Positions 28,346 to 39,891 of a stretch of 64,000 bases of DNA are shown here, one piece after another. Numbering within the stretch: position 1 is the stretch's first letter; each line of letters opens with the position of its first letter. The DNA is from an uncultured Cedecea sp. Its GTDB lineage: Bacteria; Pseudomonadota; Gammaproteobacteria; Enterobacterales; Enterobacteriaceae. The notes below the pieces were generated by a model, which was given only the letters and a program-made list of their open reading frames with translations, had not been told where the DNA came from and made no database searches. The stretch spans positions 62,001-126,000 of the forward strand of contig NZ_CANMLV010000007.1 in assembly GCF_947498825.1 (NCBI RefSeq), written 5' to 3'. A program made the translations under genes and the position numbers.

Positions 28346-29377
28346 TCAGCGAGTAGACCTGTCTGTCATAATGCGTCTTTTTATATTGCCAGACTGGCTG
28401 ATCTGAAGCTTCTCCGGTACCTCCCCCTGAATAAGCTGAGTAATCAGGGTATAACAATGTAGTGCCAGCTGACGATTATCCTGCGAAACCGTATCGATCG
28501 GCAAAGAGAGAGAATCATAAAGATAATGGTCATCAAAACTGGCCAGACAGACAGGCTGGTCGCGTAAATTATGTTGGTGCATATAACGCAGAACGCCCTC
28601 AAGCAGACCACAGGCCGCAGTAAAAACGGCTTTCGGTGGACGCCCCAGCCGGGCACAGAGTTCGGCAAACATTTCGTATCCGGCACTTGAATGATACTTT
28701 CCGTGAATAATCCATTCCGGACGAGGCGTTATCCCGGCTTGCTGTAGTCCCTGAATAAAGCCTTCCAGCCGGTCACGCGTAGGTGACAGCCGTGGCGGAC
28801 CACCAAGAAAATAGAACTCATCAGGTGACTGACTGGCAATGGGCGCAATTAACTCACGGACAGATTGCGTCGACTCAGTGAGTACACAGGGTAACTGACT
28901 GCCGGACATATTACGGTCAAAAAGGACCACCGGTAATTGTTCACTGAGTTTGCGATAGAAATCATCTGAAAACATACAAGATGCCACTATCAGGCCATCA
29001 ACCTGGCGGGCAATCATATTATTAACGACCATGGTTTCCTGGCCTGGATTCTCATCAGTACAAGAAATAATGAGCTGTAATCCAGCTTCACGGCACAGCG
29101 TTTCCAGCTCAAATGAAAAGACGGCAAAACCATAATTTGTCATTTCCGGCACAACCAACCCCAGGGTCAGTGTGCGATTACGCTCATCTCGTAGCGATCG
29201 GGCATGAATATTAGGTTGATATTTTTGCTGTTGCGCAATAATCAACACGCGTTCGCGCGTCGCAGCAGAAACGCGTAGTTCTTTTCCCCGGCCATTCAAT
29301 ACCAGGCTTGCCGTGGCGATAGAAACCCCGGCCAGTTCCGCCACGTCTTTTATCGTGACACGTTTGATTTTATGCAC
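28346..29377 (-). CDS. scrR: Sucrose regulon repressor ScrR (LacI family)
   Basis: 343-residue LacI/GalR-type repressor: [23 protein letters not shown], hinge helix region with [16 protein letters not shown], and a sugar-binding core. The match to Klebsiella/pUR400 ScrR is good ([30 protein letters not shown]), and the effector is fructose or fructose 1-phosphate. Two ScrR-type operators lie upstream of scrY and scrK in this window. It sits directly downstream of scrY, the place normally taken by scrA and scrB. Confidence 0.88.
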   Translation of the reverse strand: MHKIKRVTIKDVAELAGVSIATASLVLNGRGKELRVSAATRERVLIIAQQQKYQPNIHARSLRDERNRTLTLGLVVPEMTNYGFAVFSFELETLCREAGLQLIISCTDENPGQETMVVNNMIARQVDGLIVASCMFSDDFYRKLSEQLPVVLFDRNMSGSQLPCVLTESTQSVRELIAPIASQSPDEFYFLGGPPRLSPTRDRLEGFIQGLQQAGITPRPEWIIHGKYHSSAGYEMFAELCARLGRPPKAVFTAACGLLEGVLRYMHQHNLRDQPVCLASFDDHYLYDSLSLPIDTVSQDNRQLALHCYTLITQLIQGEVPEKLQISQSGNIKRRIMTDRSTR

Positions 29378-29513
29378 AAAAAAACCCGAAACTAAGGATA
29401 ATTCTCAGCAGTTTATCATGCAAACAGAGAGGGAGCAGTAGCATAAGAGAGTGATAATTTGACGAAGTCGCGGCCCTCCGAGTATAAACTCAGGACAGCG
29501 TGCCACTGGCAGG

Positions 29514-29546
29514 TTATCGGCCCCCACCAACACAGGGGGCCGATAA
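29514..29546. terminator. Strong hairpin downstream of scrY
   Basis: TTATCGGCCCCC and GGGGGCCGATAA form a 12-bp perfect stem with a 9-base loop, just after the scrY stop on the minus strand. There is no U-tract beyond it, so it may be an attenuating or mRNA-protecting hairpin rather than a full intrinsic terminator. Confidence 0.6.
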
Positions 29547-29549
29547 AAC

Positions 29550-31133
<1,584 letters not shown>

Positions 31134-31226
31134 TTAGTGAGATAAACATGTCATATCTTCCTGAGCAACAAAAAAAATGAATCGGGTAAGGTAACTGTGA
31201 TGAAGCTTACAAATCGTGTGCTGATG

Positions 31227-32162
31227 TTACAAATATTTAACCAAATCTTGCTTACGAGGCAACGCTGTCATCGCCCCCTTGGCAGTCGTGGCCAATGCAC
31301 CACATAACTGAGCCTGAATTAATATCTGTTCTAGTTGTACGATATTTTCTGGCATACCTTGTTCAGCCAGTCCACACAGCAGTCCCGCAACAAACGCGTC
31401 TCCTGCCCCGGTGGTATCAACACAGACCACGGGTCTGGAAGGAAAATGGTGCGTTTTTCCCTGATAATGGGCCATGACGCCCTCTTTGCCCTGGGTGACC
31501 AGTAATAATTGTAGCGGGTAAAATGAAATCAGCTTGTCTATCCCACGCTGTAAATTTGATTCACCGCTAATAAATTGCAATTCTTCGACCGAGAGCTTCG
31601 CGACATCAGCCATTGCAAGGGCATCAGCAAGACAGGCACGTAATTGTTCCTCGTCTGTCCATAAATCGGTGCGAATATTCGGATCAAAACTGACTTTTCC
31701 GCCTGCCGCTTTAATTTGTTTCATAGCCAGAAAGGTCGTGCTTCTGCTTGGTTCCGCACTGAGCGCAATAGAACAGGTATGCAGCCATTCCCGGGGGTTA
31801 AAGTCAGGTAAGTCATCGGCTACGATAAACAAGTCGGCACTGGGGCGAACCATAAATGTAAATGAACGTTCCCCCTGCTCGTCCAGCGCGACAACTACGG
31901 TAGAAGTCCGGTGTACTGCGTCATGGTGCATAAAACTTGTATCAACGTTTTCATCATTCAGAGTTTGCTTCATAAAATGGCCGAAAGGATCGTCGCCCAC
32001 TCGACCAATAAAACCACTCTTACCGTCCAGCCTGGCGATCCCCGCCGCCACATTTGCCGGCGCGCCTCCGGGACATTTTAATAAATGACTGTCACCTTCA
32101 GGCAGCAGATCCACAACCGCATCACCCAGCACCCAGACTTTTTCACTCATACTGTTCTCCAC
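31227..32162 (-). CDS. scrK: Fructokinase ScrK
   Basis: PfkB-family kinase phosphorylating fructose released by sucrose hydrolysis. 311 residues, close to ScrK (307) and similar throughout: WVLGDAVVDLLPEGDSHLLK, CPGGAPANVAAGIARLDGKS, GFIGRVGDDPFGHFM, FTFMVRPSADLF, SFDPNIRTDLW and the PfkB signature VDTTGAGDAFVAGLLCGLAE with the catalytic Asp. The N-terminus could start five residues later at MSEKVW. Its own ScrR operator lies 15 bp upstream, so it is a separate transcript from scrY. Confidence 0.93.
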   Translation of the reverse strand: MENSMSEKVWVLGDAVVDLLPEGDSHLLKCPGGAPANVAAGIARLDGKSGFIGRVGDDPFGHFMKQTLNDENVDTSFMHHDAVHRTSTVVVALDEQGERSFTFMVRPSADLFIVADDLPDFNPREWLHTCSIALSAEPSRSTTFLAMKQIKAAGGKVSFDPNIRTDLWTDEEQLRACLADALAMADVAKLSVEELQFISGESNLQRGIDKLISFYPLQLLLVTQGKEGVMAHYQGKTHHFPSRPVVCVDTTGAGDAFVAGLLCGLAEQGMPENIVQLEQILIQAQLCGALATTAKGAMTALPRKQDLVKYL

Positions 32163-32176
32163 AAAGGCTAAAAGTT

Positions 32177-32192
32177 GCTAAAACCATTTAGC
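32177..32192. promoter_or_regulatory. ScrR operator upstream of scrK
   Basis: GCTAAAACCATTTAGC, near-identical to the scrY operator, differing only at the centre. It sits 15 bp upstream of the scrK start. Confidence 0.8.
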
Positions 32193-32304
32193 TTATTAAA
32201 TCACAAAAAAAGTAAGCGATTAAGAAAAATATTTTATCTTCCTGTTTGTTACCCACAAGCACAGATAAACTATGGATATCGGCGGGCGGGATACAGACAA
32301 CGTC

Positions 32305-32329
32305 CAGGTAACGTGAAGTATGACGGGTA
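32305..32329. repeat. Half copy of the palindromic miniature repeat
   Basis: CAGGTAACGTGAAGTATGAC followed by GGGTA is the reverse complement of the left end of the repeat at 42911-43047. The other end is not seen nearby. Confidence 0.45.
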
Positions 32330-32437
32330 ATTGAACAATGCTTTGTTCTTGTTCATATATCTTGTGTAATACTGGCAGTTATCCACTCGCCAGGATCTCC
32401 TGACAAACCATCATATTGAAAACTGTAGAGTAACCAA

Positions 32438-34135
32438 ATGAACACCAAGCCAAAAAAGCACCGTTCTCTTTATATTCCTTATGCCGGTCCGGTTTTACTC
32501 GAGTTCCCTCTGCTTAATAAAGGCAGTGCTTTTAGTCTTGAGGAGCGACTTAACTTCAATCTACTGGGATTACTCCCCGGCGCGGTCGAAACCATCGATG
32601 AGCAAGCTGAGCGTGCATGGCTTCAGTATCAGGGTTTTAAAAACGAAATAGATAAACATATCTACCTGCGTAATATCCAGGATACCAATGAAACACTGTT
32701 CTATCGGTTGGTTGAAAATCATCTGGTCGAGATGATGCCAGTGATTTATACCCCCACTGTTGGTGCCGCCTGTGAGCGTTTTTCAGAAATTTATCGTCGT
32801 GCTCGTGGTGTCTTCATTAATTACGATAACCGTCAGCATATGGATGATATTCTTCAAAACATTACCATACCGCACGTCAAAGTGATTGTTGTCACTGACG
32901 GTGAGCGTATCCTCGGCCTCGGTGACCAAGGTATTGGGGGAATGGGTATCCCGATAGGTAAGCTCTCGCTTTACACTGCATGCGGCGGAATCAGCCCGGC
33001 CTATACCCTGCCAGTCGTTCTGGATGTCGGTACTAACAACCCACAATTAGTGAATGACCCGTTGTATATGGGAGCGCGTCATCCACGGATAACCGGCGAT
33101 GAATACTACGAATTTGTGGATGAGTTTGTTCAGGCGGTGCGCCATCGCTGGCCAAACGTTCTGCTGCAATTCGAAGACTTCGCTCAAAAAAATGCCATGC
33201 CGTTGTTAACGCGCTACCGCGATAAAATATGTTCATTTAATGATGATATCCAAGGCACCGCGGCTGTCACGGTCGGAACATTAATCGCCGCCAGTAAAGC
33301 TGCAGGCAGTCAGTTAAATGAGCAAAAAATTGTTTTCCTTGGTGCGGGTTCCGCAGGTTGCGGCATTGCAGAACAAATCATCGCGCAAATGCAGCATGAA
33401 GGGCTCAGTGAGACTCAGGCACGCAACAACGTTTATATGGTCGATCGTTTTGGTCTGTTAACCGATAACATGCCAAACCTGCTTCCGTTCCAGGTTAAAC
33501 TGGTACAGAAACGTGACAAGCTGAATGACTGGGATACTACCAGTGAAGCATTGTCCTTACTGGACGTTGTGCGCAATGTGAAACCCGATATTCTGATTGG
33601 CGTTTCCGGTCAGGCCGGTCTGTTCACCGAAGAGGTGATCCGTGAGATGTATAAACATTGTCCACGGCCTATTATCATGCCGTTATCAAACCCAACTTCC
33701 CGGGTGGAAGCGACCCCGCAAGATATTATTACCTGGACCGAAGGACAGGCGCTAGTCGCCACCGGAAGTCCTTTTGCTCCGGTACAGTGGCAGGATAAGG
33801 TCTTGCCTATTGCCCAGTGTAACAACTCCTATATTTTCCCGGGAATTGGTCTCGGCGTTATCGCTTCTGGTGCTTCGCGCATCACCGATGAAATGCTGAT
33901 GGCCGCCAGTGCGGCACTGGCGGAACATTCACCGTTGGTAAAAAATGGTGAAGGTCTGGTCCTCCCTGAATTGAAAGATATTCAACTTGTTTCCCGGGCG
34001 ATTGCTTTTGCTGTGGCAAAAACCGCACAGCAACAAGGTCTGGCCACGCTCACCTCTGATGAAGCGTTACACCAGGCAATTGATGATAATTTCTGGAAAC
34101 CAGAATATCGTGATTATCGCCGCACCTCTATCTGA
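32438..34135 (+). CDS. maeA: NAD-dependent malic enzyme
   Basis: Oxidative decarboxylation of malate to pyruvate with NAD+. 565 residues, the exact length of E. coli MaeA (SfcA), with near-identity: [37 protein letters not shown] (with the catalytic Tyr region), [35 protein letters not shown] (metal-binding acidic residues), [13 protein letters not shown] and the NAD fold [17 protein letters not shown]-terminus YRDYRRTSI is conserved. Stand-alone gene with a modest ribosome site (AGAGTAACC). Confidence 0.96.
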   Translation: MNTKPKKHRSLYIPYAGPVLLEFPLLNKGSAFSLEERLNFNLLGLLPGAVETIDEQAERAWLQYQGFKNEIDKHIYLRNIQDTNETLFYRLVENHLVEMMPVIYTPTVGAACERFSEIYRRARGVFINYDNRQHMDDILQNITIPHVKVIVVTDGERILGLGDQGIGGMGIPIGKLSLYTACGGISPAYTLPVVLDVGTNNPQLVNDPLYMGARHPRITGDEYYEFVDEFVQAVRHRWPNVLLQFEDFAQKNAMPLLTRYRDKICSFNDDIQGTAAVTVGTLIAASKAAGSQLNEQKIVFLGAGSAGCGIAEQIIAQMQHEGLSETQARNNVYMVDRFGLLTDNMPNLLPFQVKLVQKRDKLNDWDTTSEALSLLDVVRNVKPDILIGVSGQAGLFTEEVIREMYKHCPRPIIMPLSNPTSRVEATPQDIITWTEGQALVATGSPFAPVQWQDKVLPIAQCNNSYIFPGIGLGVIASGASRITDEMLMAASAALAEHSPLVKNGEGLVLPELKDIQLVSRAIAFAVAKTAQQQGLATLTSDEALHQAIDDNFWKPEYRDYRRTSI

Positions 34136-34524
34136 CCCAAAGACATTTCCCGCTCTTCATTGAGCGGGAAGCGGCCGTCCTTAGTGTGCAGAAAGCGAAT
34201 TAACGCATTGAATTTAATGTCCGTATTATAAATAACTCGAGTTTTCCGGGCCCCCAAAATAGCCTGGAAACTTAAGATTTGAAGGGAATATACTTTTTTC
34301 TCATCTTTTCTGATTTTTAAACGCCTGGCAGCCCGCCCTCAATCAGAATTATTCAGAAACAGAATCCTGCCAGCTATCGCTTTTTGTGACAACGTCACAC
34401 AACAAAACTCAAGAGCGTAAACTAGGAATTACACCTCCCGTAACCCTCATTTGACGAAAAAGACCTTTTCCCTTACTCTGCGCGGCATAAAGCGATGTTT
34501 CTGTTTATTAATAAAGAGGAAAAC
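34136..34524. other. maeA-tyrP intergenic region
   Basis: No gene. It holds a GC-rich hairpin after maeA (TTCCCGCTC with GAGCGGGAA, about 34147-34170), a diverged stretch around 34215-34295 that faintly recalls the palindromic repeat family, an odd palindrome TGTGAC-AAC-GTCACA (34386-34400) and the probable TyrR box. The palindrome resembles one before sotB. Confidence 0.5.
34416..34433. promoter_or_regulatory. Probable TyrR box of tyrP
   Basis: CGTAAA-CTAGGA-ATTACA matches the TyrR consensus TGTAAAN6TTTACA in ten of twelve positions and is placed about 90 bp before the tyrP start, as expected for a TyrR-regulated aromatic permease. E. coli tyrP has two adjacent boxes. I find only this one. 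Confidence 0.45.
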
Positions 34525-35736
34525 GTGAAGAATCGCACTCTTGGCAGTATTTTTATCGTTGCCGGAACCACCATTGGAGCAGGAATGCTTGCTATGCCCT
34601 TGGCTTCTGCTGGTGTGGGTTTCGGTGTTACTTTGCTGATGCTTTTCGGTTTGTGGGCATTAATGTGCTACACCGCATTATTGTTGGTCGAAGTTTATCA
34701 GTATAGTTCTGCCGATACCGGTTTAGGTACACTCGCCAAACGTTATCTTGGTCGTCCCGGTCAGTGGCTGACGGGATTTAGTATGCTATTTCTGATGTAC
34801 GCATTAACAGCGGCCTATATCAGCGGTGCAGGTGAACTTCTGGCGGCCAGCCTGAGTCACTGGTTAGTCATGGATATTCCCGCGACTTCGGGGGTTCTTC
34901 TCTTCACTCTCGTTGCGGGCGGAGTGGTTTGTATCGGCACCCATATGGTTGATATGTTTAACCGAATTTTGTTTACCGCAAAAGTTATTCTGCTGGTGGT
35001 GATGCTGGCCTTGATGATGCCGCATATCCATCATACCAACCTGTTAACTCTGCCGATTGAACAAGGTCTCGCGCTGTCTGCTATTCCTGTTATTTTCACC
35101 TCTTTTGGTTTCCATGGTAGCGTACCCAGTATCATCAGCTATATGGGCGGCGACCAGCTTAAACTACGCCGAATCTTTATTATTGGTAGCGCCATCCCGC
35201 TGGTTGCTTATATTTTCTGGCAACTGGTAACGCTGGGTTCAATTGATGGGGCCACATTTGATACTCTGGCAACCCATCACACCGGACTGAGTGGTTTCCT
35301 ACAAGTGATCCGCGAGGTTGTGGCAACACCGAAAGTGGGGCTGGTCATTCAATTATTTGCTGATTTCGCCCTGGCGACCTCTTTCCTTGGCGTCTCGTTA
35401 GGTTTATTTGATTATCTGGCGGATCTCTTTTCTCGTAATCGTCGAGCTTCCGGCAGATTACAAACCGGGGTGATGACCTTTCTGCCGCCACTGATATTTG
35501 CCCTGTTCTATCCCCAGGGCTTCGTAATGGCGCTGGGTTATGCCGGTGTTGCTCTGGCCGTACTGGCATTAATGATCCCGTCTATGCTGGTCTGGCAGAG
35601 CCGTAAACATCATCCTGAGCGTGTATTTAACGTGGCTGGAGGTAAACCGCTACTGGTTATTGTTTTTGCCTGCGGTGTTATGATTGTGCTGATTCAGTTC
35701 TCGATAACGCTGGGTTTATTGCCGAAGGTTGGCTGA
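34525..35736 (+). CDS. tyrP: Tyrosine-specific transporter TyrP
   Basis: Proton-coupled tyrosine importer in the inner membrane (aromatic amino-acid permease family, 11 helices). From the GTG at 34525 the protein is 403 residues, the length of E. coli TyrP, and the alignment starts precisely there ([20 protein letters not shown]). An AGAGGA site precedes it. The frame also opens at 34495. Conserved blocks include [60 protein letters not shown] and [16 protein letters not shown]. Confidence 0.93.
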   Translation: MKNRTLGSIFIVAGTTIGAGMLAMPLASAGVGFGVTLLMLFGLWALMCYTALLLVEVYQYSSADTGLGTLAKRYLGRPGQWLTGFSMLFLMYALTAAYISGAGELLAASLSHWLVMDIPATSGVLLFTLVAGGVVCIGTHMVDMFNRILFTAKVILLVVMLALMMPHIHHTNLLTLPIEQGLALSAIPVIFTSFGFHGSVPSIISYMGGDQLKLRRIFIIGSAIPLVAYIFWQLVTLGSIDGATFDTLATHHTGLSGFLQVIREVVATPKVGLVIQLFADFALATSFLGVSLGLFDYLADLFSRNRRASGRLQTGVMTFLPPLIFALFYPQGFVMALGYAGVALAVLALMIPSMLVWQSRKHHPERVFNVAGGKPLLVIVFACGVMIVLIQFSITLGLLPKVG

Positions 35737-35775
35737 GACAGCCTTTCACGGCGCCACACTGATTGCCAGTAAAAT

Positions 35776-35812
35776 AAAAAGGCCCTGCATATTGTTATTG
35801 CAGGGCCTTTTT
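35776..35812. terminator. Bidirectional intrinsic terminator, tyrP/pptA
   Basis: AAAAAGGCCCTGCA and TGCAGGGCCTTTTT form a 14-bp stem including A- and T-tracts, with a 9-base loop. It works on both strands and separates convergent tyrP and pptA. Confidence 0.9.
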
Positions 35813-35830
35813 ACAACACATCTTGCTCAA

Positions 35831-36061
35831 TTATAACTGATAACCTGGTTTTTTAAGTAACTGTGCCATCTGGGGGGCAATTTGTGTATCCCAGACCTCT
35901 GATTTCCACTGCGCCTGTTCTACCATCTGTAATGCCACGGACAGAGACTCATCTTTTGAGCCAAAGTGTTTTTTCAAAACATCACAGACATCTGTCGCCA
36001 ACGCCTGCTTTTGTTCTTCGCTTAAGTCACGTGGGAAGCATTTAATTTCAATATGTGGCAT
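35831..36061 (-). CDS. pptA: 4-oxalocrotonate tautomerase-like protein PptA
   Basis: 76-residue tautomerase-superfamily protein matching E. coli PptA (YdcE): MPHIEIKCFPRDLSEEQK with the catalytic Pro2 exposed after Met removal, DVCDVLKKHFGSKDESLSVALQM, and the tail IAPQMAQLLKKPGYQL. Acts on enol-keto substrates such as phenylpyruvate in vitro. Physiological substrate unknown. Good ribosome site (GAAACCTCC). Confidence 0.92.
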   Translation of the reverse strand: MPHIEIKCFPRDLSEEQKQALATDVCDVLKKHFGSKDESLSVALQMVEQAQWKSEVWDTQIAPQMAQLLKKPGYQL

Positions 36062-36632
36062 GGAGGTTTCTCGTGATTGCTGACTTAACCTACTGTTTTA
36101 CAGTGGAAGGCCTTCCTGGTGCAAGCAATCTTTGCCATTGCCAGTATACCGAACAAGCACACTACGGATGCTTTGATGAAATCATGCAGCAAAAAAGGAT
36201 TTCGCTTGCCTTCATGTGGCCAAAATATTGATGACAGGAAAACGATACATCTTTATTGCCAAATTCTGGTGAAAAACTATTTATAACAGGCAGGATAAAT
36301 CGAAAGATTAAAATAACATGATAATAACAGCAGGAATAGTAACTTATTAACAATATAGTGCAGGAATATTAACCCAAAGGAGGTTTGCCGCCGCAAGCGT
36401 AAATACCTGCTGGTTATATATAAATTCGGCACGTCAATTCAGCTCGTGGACTCGCAAATAGTGAACAATGGGCGAGCAGAGAAAAGCGTAACGCGATTAG
36501 CTATAAAACACGTTAAGCAACAGCCCAGTGGAGGTCTGTTCTTTTATCTTGCTTTAAAAAACATCGTGTTATAACAATTCACGCATTAAGCCAAGAAACC
36601 AGAATAAGGGATCCGGATGAGCCAAAACCCGG

Positions 36633-36746
36633 TTATCGGCTATTCATCGTGGTAATCATATCCGTTGTTGCAACGGGTTGAGGATCATGAGCAAAAGCGC
36701 CCAGTACCATTAAAGCAAGAAGGATAACGAAAATAATATTTTTCAT
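36633..36746 (-). CDS. Possible small secreted peptide, 37 aa
   Basis: Frame MKNIIFVILLALMVLGAFAH followed by a short hydrophilic tail rich in Thr and Met, then stop. The first 19 residues form a textbook signal peptide (Lys, hydrophobic core, A-F-A before the possible cleavage site). The mature part would be only about 18 residues. No strong ribosome site, and no family recognised. The signal-like sequence in an otherwise empty region makes it worth listing. Confidence 0.4.
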   Translation of the reverse strand: MKNIIFVILLALMVLGAFAHDPQPVATTDMITTMNSR

Positions 36747-37079
36747 TGCACAGAGTCCACCAGCATTTAAAACTGCCCGCTATGCTAAAATAAAATCACT
36801 TAAATGGGTAAGGGATTTTTTAGATTTATTGCCTTTTTTGGCGCTTAATTCGTAAATATATATTTATTTAACGATCATTCGAAATAGTGTGTCACCTACA
36901 GGAGACAGTCTTAGCTATTTAACAATGTCAGATCCGCTCATTATACTTCATAAACTCCCGCTATTCGATTCTCGCCTGGAGGGGGTGTTCCTGCAACGAT
37001 GGATGAGCATTTTAAGACTCTGAGACTTAGATGTCGACATGGATAACGTTCAAGTGAAAATGTTCGGCAGAAGATAACT

Positions 37080-37113
37080 GCTTGTTATTTCTCAGTCATC
37101 AGAAATAACAAGC
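37080..37113. repeat. Perfect 13-bp inverted repeat
   Basis: GCTTGTTATTTCT and AGAAATAACAAGC, 8-base loop. AT-rich arms. No T-run follows on either strand, so it may be an operator or a processed RNA structure rather than a terminator. Confidence 0.55.
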
Positions 37114-37192
37114 GAGAGAAAAAACACGCAACCGTAACGTTGATGAACCCAAACAAGGTTGAGATAAAAGGCTTTATTGTTGCCTGACCAGC

Positions 37193-37229
37193 ATACCTCT
37201 AATTAACTGCCTTTATTAGTTAGAGGTAT
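37193..37229. terminator. Hairpin downstream of nat
   Basis: ATACCTCTAA and TTAGAGGTAT form a 10-bp stem around a long loop, just beyond the nat stop on the minus strand. Weak evidence for termination. Confidence 0.4.
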
Positions 37230-37237
37230 CATTTAAC

Positions 37238-38050
37238 TTATTTTTCGTCCAACAGTTTCAAGCGTTCCAGCATCGCCGTAAATTCATCCAGCGAGATCCC
37301 CTGCTCGTTATCATCAAAACGTAAATTAAACTGATGTTGTAGATGATGATATAACGCTTCCGGATGACTGAACTCAGGCATTTTTTCTGCCGCACTATAG
37401 AGCGTGCTGCGCCCGCCGTCAGGATGATACAAACTCAAGGTCAGGCAATGGCGGAAATGGGAGGCAGGCCAGGTTGAGACATAATGGTTGCCCATCTCAT
37501 AATCTGAGTCAAACTGAGGCTCCAGGTTAAAGCTGTACATTTTCAGCGTCTTTTCGCTGTTCTGGTATTTCAATAACCAGAATCCTTCTTCTTGTTCCAG
37601 AATATAGCGCCCGTATGCGGTGTCGAGAACTTCACCGGCATGTAAACGAATCGGGATCGGTAAAGTTTGACCACCGAACCCCACATCAGCAAGCCAGGCT
37701 TCATCGCCAAAATTTACCAGGGTAATACGGTGGGTACGCGCCGGTAAGCGGGCAGGATTAGCCAGTAGCACGCGTCCGGATAAATTCGTCACCTTGAATC
37801 CAAGCTCAAAGAGTACCCTCCGGAACAGCCCATTCTGTTCAAAACACCAGCCCCCACGCCCCGCAGAAACCAGTTTAGCAAATACGCTATCATCATCTGT
37901 CTTGATTGTTCGCTCCAGCAAGACATCCAAATTTTCAAAGGCAATCGTCTGGGTATGAGCTATATGTAACTGTTTTAATGTTTCCAGAGTCGCGGTGCGG
38001 GGACCTTGATAGTTAATGCGTTTAAAGTAACTTTCCAGGCAAAATGACAT
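37238..38050 (-). CDS. nat: Arylamine N-acetyltransferase
   Basis: Transfers acetyl from acetyl-CoA to arylamines, hydroxyarylamines and hydrazines. 270 residues (E. coli NhoA/Nat 281). The catalytic Cys sits in RGGWCFEQNGLF near 68, the catalytic His in THRITLVNFGDEAWLADVGF near 106, and the Asp in that same segment (ADVGFGG). IAFENLDVLLERTI is the family N-terminal block. The chromosomal neighbourhood, with pptA nearby, is as in E. coli. Confidence 0.92.
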   Translation of the reverse strand: MSFCLESYFKRINYQGPRTATLETLKQLHIAHTQTIAFENLDVLLERTIKTDDDSVFAKLVSAGRGGWCFEQNGLFRRVLFELGFKVTNLSGRVLLANPARLPARTHRITLVNFGDEAWLADVGFGGQTLPIPIRLHAGEVLDTAYGRYILEQEEGFWLLKYQNSEKTLKMYSFNLEPQFDSDYEMGNHYVSTWPASHFRHCLTLSLYHPDGGRSTLYSAAEKMPEFSHPEALYHHLQHQFNLRFDDNEQGISLDEFTAMLERLKLLDEK

Positions 38051-38135
38051 AGTGACTTTCCTTTCTAATTAATCATCCCCGCACTGTATCGCTAAATACC
38101 CGTGATTAAATGTTAAAAAATGCTTACTCCTGTTA

Positions 38136-38612
38136 TTAAGACGGGGGAGTACAACGCTGAATAATAATTACCCCGACAAAAATCACCAGAACGCCGCTAA
38201 TACGTCCCAGACTGGCCGATTTTTCCGCCAGGCCCATTAAACCGAAATGGTCAATAATCAAGGCGGTCAGCATCTGTCCGGCAATCACCCCGGCAATAAA
38301 CCCAGTCCCTCCCAGCCGGGGCACCAGCATTAGCGCCGCGGTGATAAAAATAACCCCTGCCAGGCCACCAAACCATATCCAGACAGGTGCCTGGAAAGCC
38401 TCACCGAATTTAGGTAACTGCAAGCGTAGAACCAGAATCAGCGGTAAAACACACATAAGACTGACGAGCAATGAAACGACCGTTGCCCAGAGTGGATGAC
38501 CGAGAGTACGGCCGAGAATAGCATTTGCTCCCGCCTGAAACGGCACTAATGCGCCGGCAATCAATGCCAGTCCGATAAGCAATAAAGTATAGAGTCCACT
38601 GGTTGAAAACAT
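38136..38612 (-). CDS. DMT-superfamily membrane protein (DUF606/YdcZ type)
   Basis: 158-residue protein with about five hydrophobic helices. GALVPFQAGANAILGRTLGHPLWATVVSLLV and WFGGLAGVIFITAALMLVPRLGGT are the conserved blocks of the DUF606 branch, small half-size members of the drug/metabolite transporter superfamily that may pair. It is divergent from a LysR-type regulator (93-bp gap), which probably controls it. It is not a close match to E. coli YdcZ itself. Substrate unknown. Confidence 0.75.
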   Translation of the reverse strand: MFSTSGLYTLLLIGLALIAGALVPFQAGANAILGRTLGHPLWATVVSLLVSLMCVLPLILVLRLQLPKFGEAFQAPVWIWFGGLAGVIFITAALMLVPRLGGTGFIAGVIAGQMLTALIIDHFGLMGLAEKSASLGRISGVLVIFVGVIIIQRCTPPS

Positions 38613-38705
38613 ATAAACCTCAGAAAACGATGGATCGAACCGCCATCATCAGTTATATGAAATATAGATACCAATTCGTATTTCACCCTGGGAACTATTC
38701 GCGAA

Positions 38706-39620
38706 ATGAATAACCTTCGTCGTATTGATACTAATTTACTTGTCACACTCCATGCCTTATTACTGGAAAAACACATCTCCCGGGCGGCTATTCGCCTGCA
38801 TAAAAGTCAGCCTGCTGTCAGCCATGCACTGGCGCATTTACGAACGATTTTTGATGATCCGCTGCTTATTCGCCGAGGGAAGCATCTTGAACTGAGTGTT
38901 AAAGCCAGTGGTTTGCTTTCGCCGTTAACCGAAGCGCTTGAAGGGCTGGAAGGCTTGCTGGAAGCCCCTGTTTTTGTTCCGGCAGAATCAAAACGTACTT
39001 TTCGCTTATCAATGTCAGACTATGGAGCCTGGCTGATTCTCCCTGAACTGGTCAGACGCTTACGCACTGAGGCGCCGGACATCTCATTAGTAGTCACTCA
39101 AGCCAGCCGTGAGATGATGATAGCTCAGGCTAATGAAGGTGAAGTGGATATTGCGCTGGGTGTTTTTCCCGGACTGAATGGCGAAACATTACGACAGCAG
39201 CCTCTTTTTGAGGAACGATTTATCAGCGTGGCGGATGCCAGTACCTTACCTGCCGACAGGATGCTGAGTTTAGCCGAGTGGCTTGCCAGGCCACATGTGA
39301 TTGTTACGCATCCGTCCAACAACGGGTTAGAAATTGAGTCAGATCTTGCAGCTCTTGGGCTGGAAAGGAAAAGACAAATAACGCTTCCACACTGGCGTGT
39401 TGCTAATGATTTGATCCCCGGTAGCGATTTAATTCTTACCGTCGCCAGTCGTAATGTCACACCACTCAATCCGGCACTGTGTATCTTTGAACCGCCACTG
39501 GTTATTAAGCCCTTTTGGTTCCAACAACTCTGGCATCTTCGCCGCGATATCGACCCGGCACATCAATGGTTACGCCAGCAGATTGTGGATATCGCTCACG
39601 CCAGTAAAACATTTTTTTGA
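38706..39620 (+). CDS. LysR-family transcriptional regulator
   Basis: 304 residues. The N-terminal RRIDTNLLVTLHALLLEKHI head with HISRAAIRLHKSQPAVSHALAHLR as HTH places it in the NodD/NahR/LeuO branch, whose first helix begins L-x-x-(I/L)D-x-NLL. An effector-binding domain follows from about 90. It is divergent from the small DMT-family gene, a typical regulator-target pair. No ligand suggested by sequence. Confidence 0.85.
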   Translation: MNNLRRIDTNLLVTLHALLLEKHISRAAIRLHKSQPAVSHALAHLRTIFDDPLLIRRGKHLELSVKASGLLSPLTEALEGLEGLLEAPVFVPAESKRTFRLSMSDYGAWLILPELVRRLRTEAPDISLVVTQASREMMIAQANEGEVDIALGVFPGLNGETLRQQPLFEERFISVADASTLPADRMLSLAEWLARPHVIVTHPSNNGLEIESDLAALGLERKRQITLPHWRVANDLIPGSDLILTVASRNVTPLNPALCIFEPPLVIKPFWFQQLWHLRRDIDPAHQWLRQQIVDIAHASKTFF

Positions 39621-39751
39621 AAGTAATGAGTCTGAATTTGCAGCAAAATTTGACAACTATAGGAATCAGGCATAGCAGTTTTGCTTTATCCCGAGCTGCA
39701 CTAACAGTGCGAAATCACCGCTACTTTTATTTTTTGCCGTGCTTCGTTTGG

Positions 39752-39770
39752 CAGAAATCGCAGATTTCTG
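39752..39770 (+). terminator. Hairpin after the LysR gene
   Basis: CAGAAATC-GCA-GATTTCTG, 8-bp stem, followed by GTTTTACTTCT. Possible intrinsic terminator in the LysR-ansP gap. Confidence 0.45.
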
Positions 39771-39891
39771 GTTTTACTTCTACCCTGATTTCCGGCTAGT
39801 ATCCTCAGCCTTCTTTTTACAGACGCTGCGATAAGACAAAACGTATTGAGAGGAAGGCCATTTTCTATGCTATCAGGTAGACGGGAGTCCC

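Larger units (their letters stand above)
36062..37237. other. 1.2-kb region without a substantial gene
   Basis: Mostly AT-rich sequence with no long coding frame. Contents I can support: a possible 37-aa secreted peptide gene at 36633-36746, a 13-bp-stem palindrome at 37080-37113 and a hairpin at 37193-37229 near the end of nat. The length is unusual for this otherwise compact window. Confidence 0.5.
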
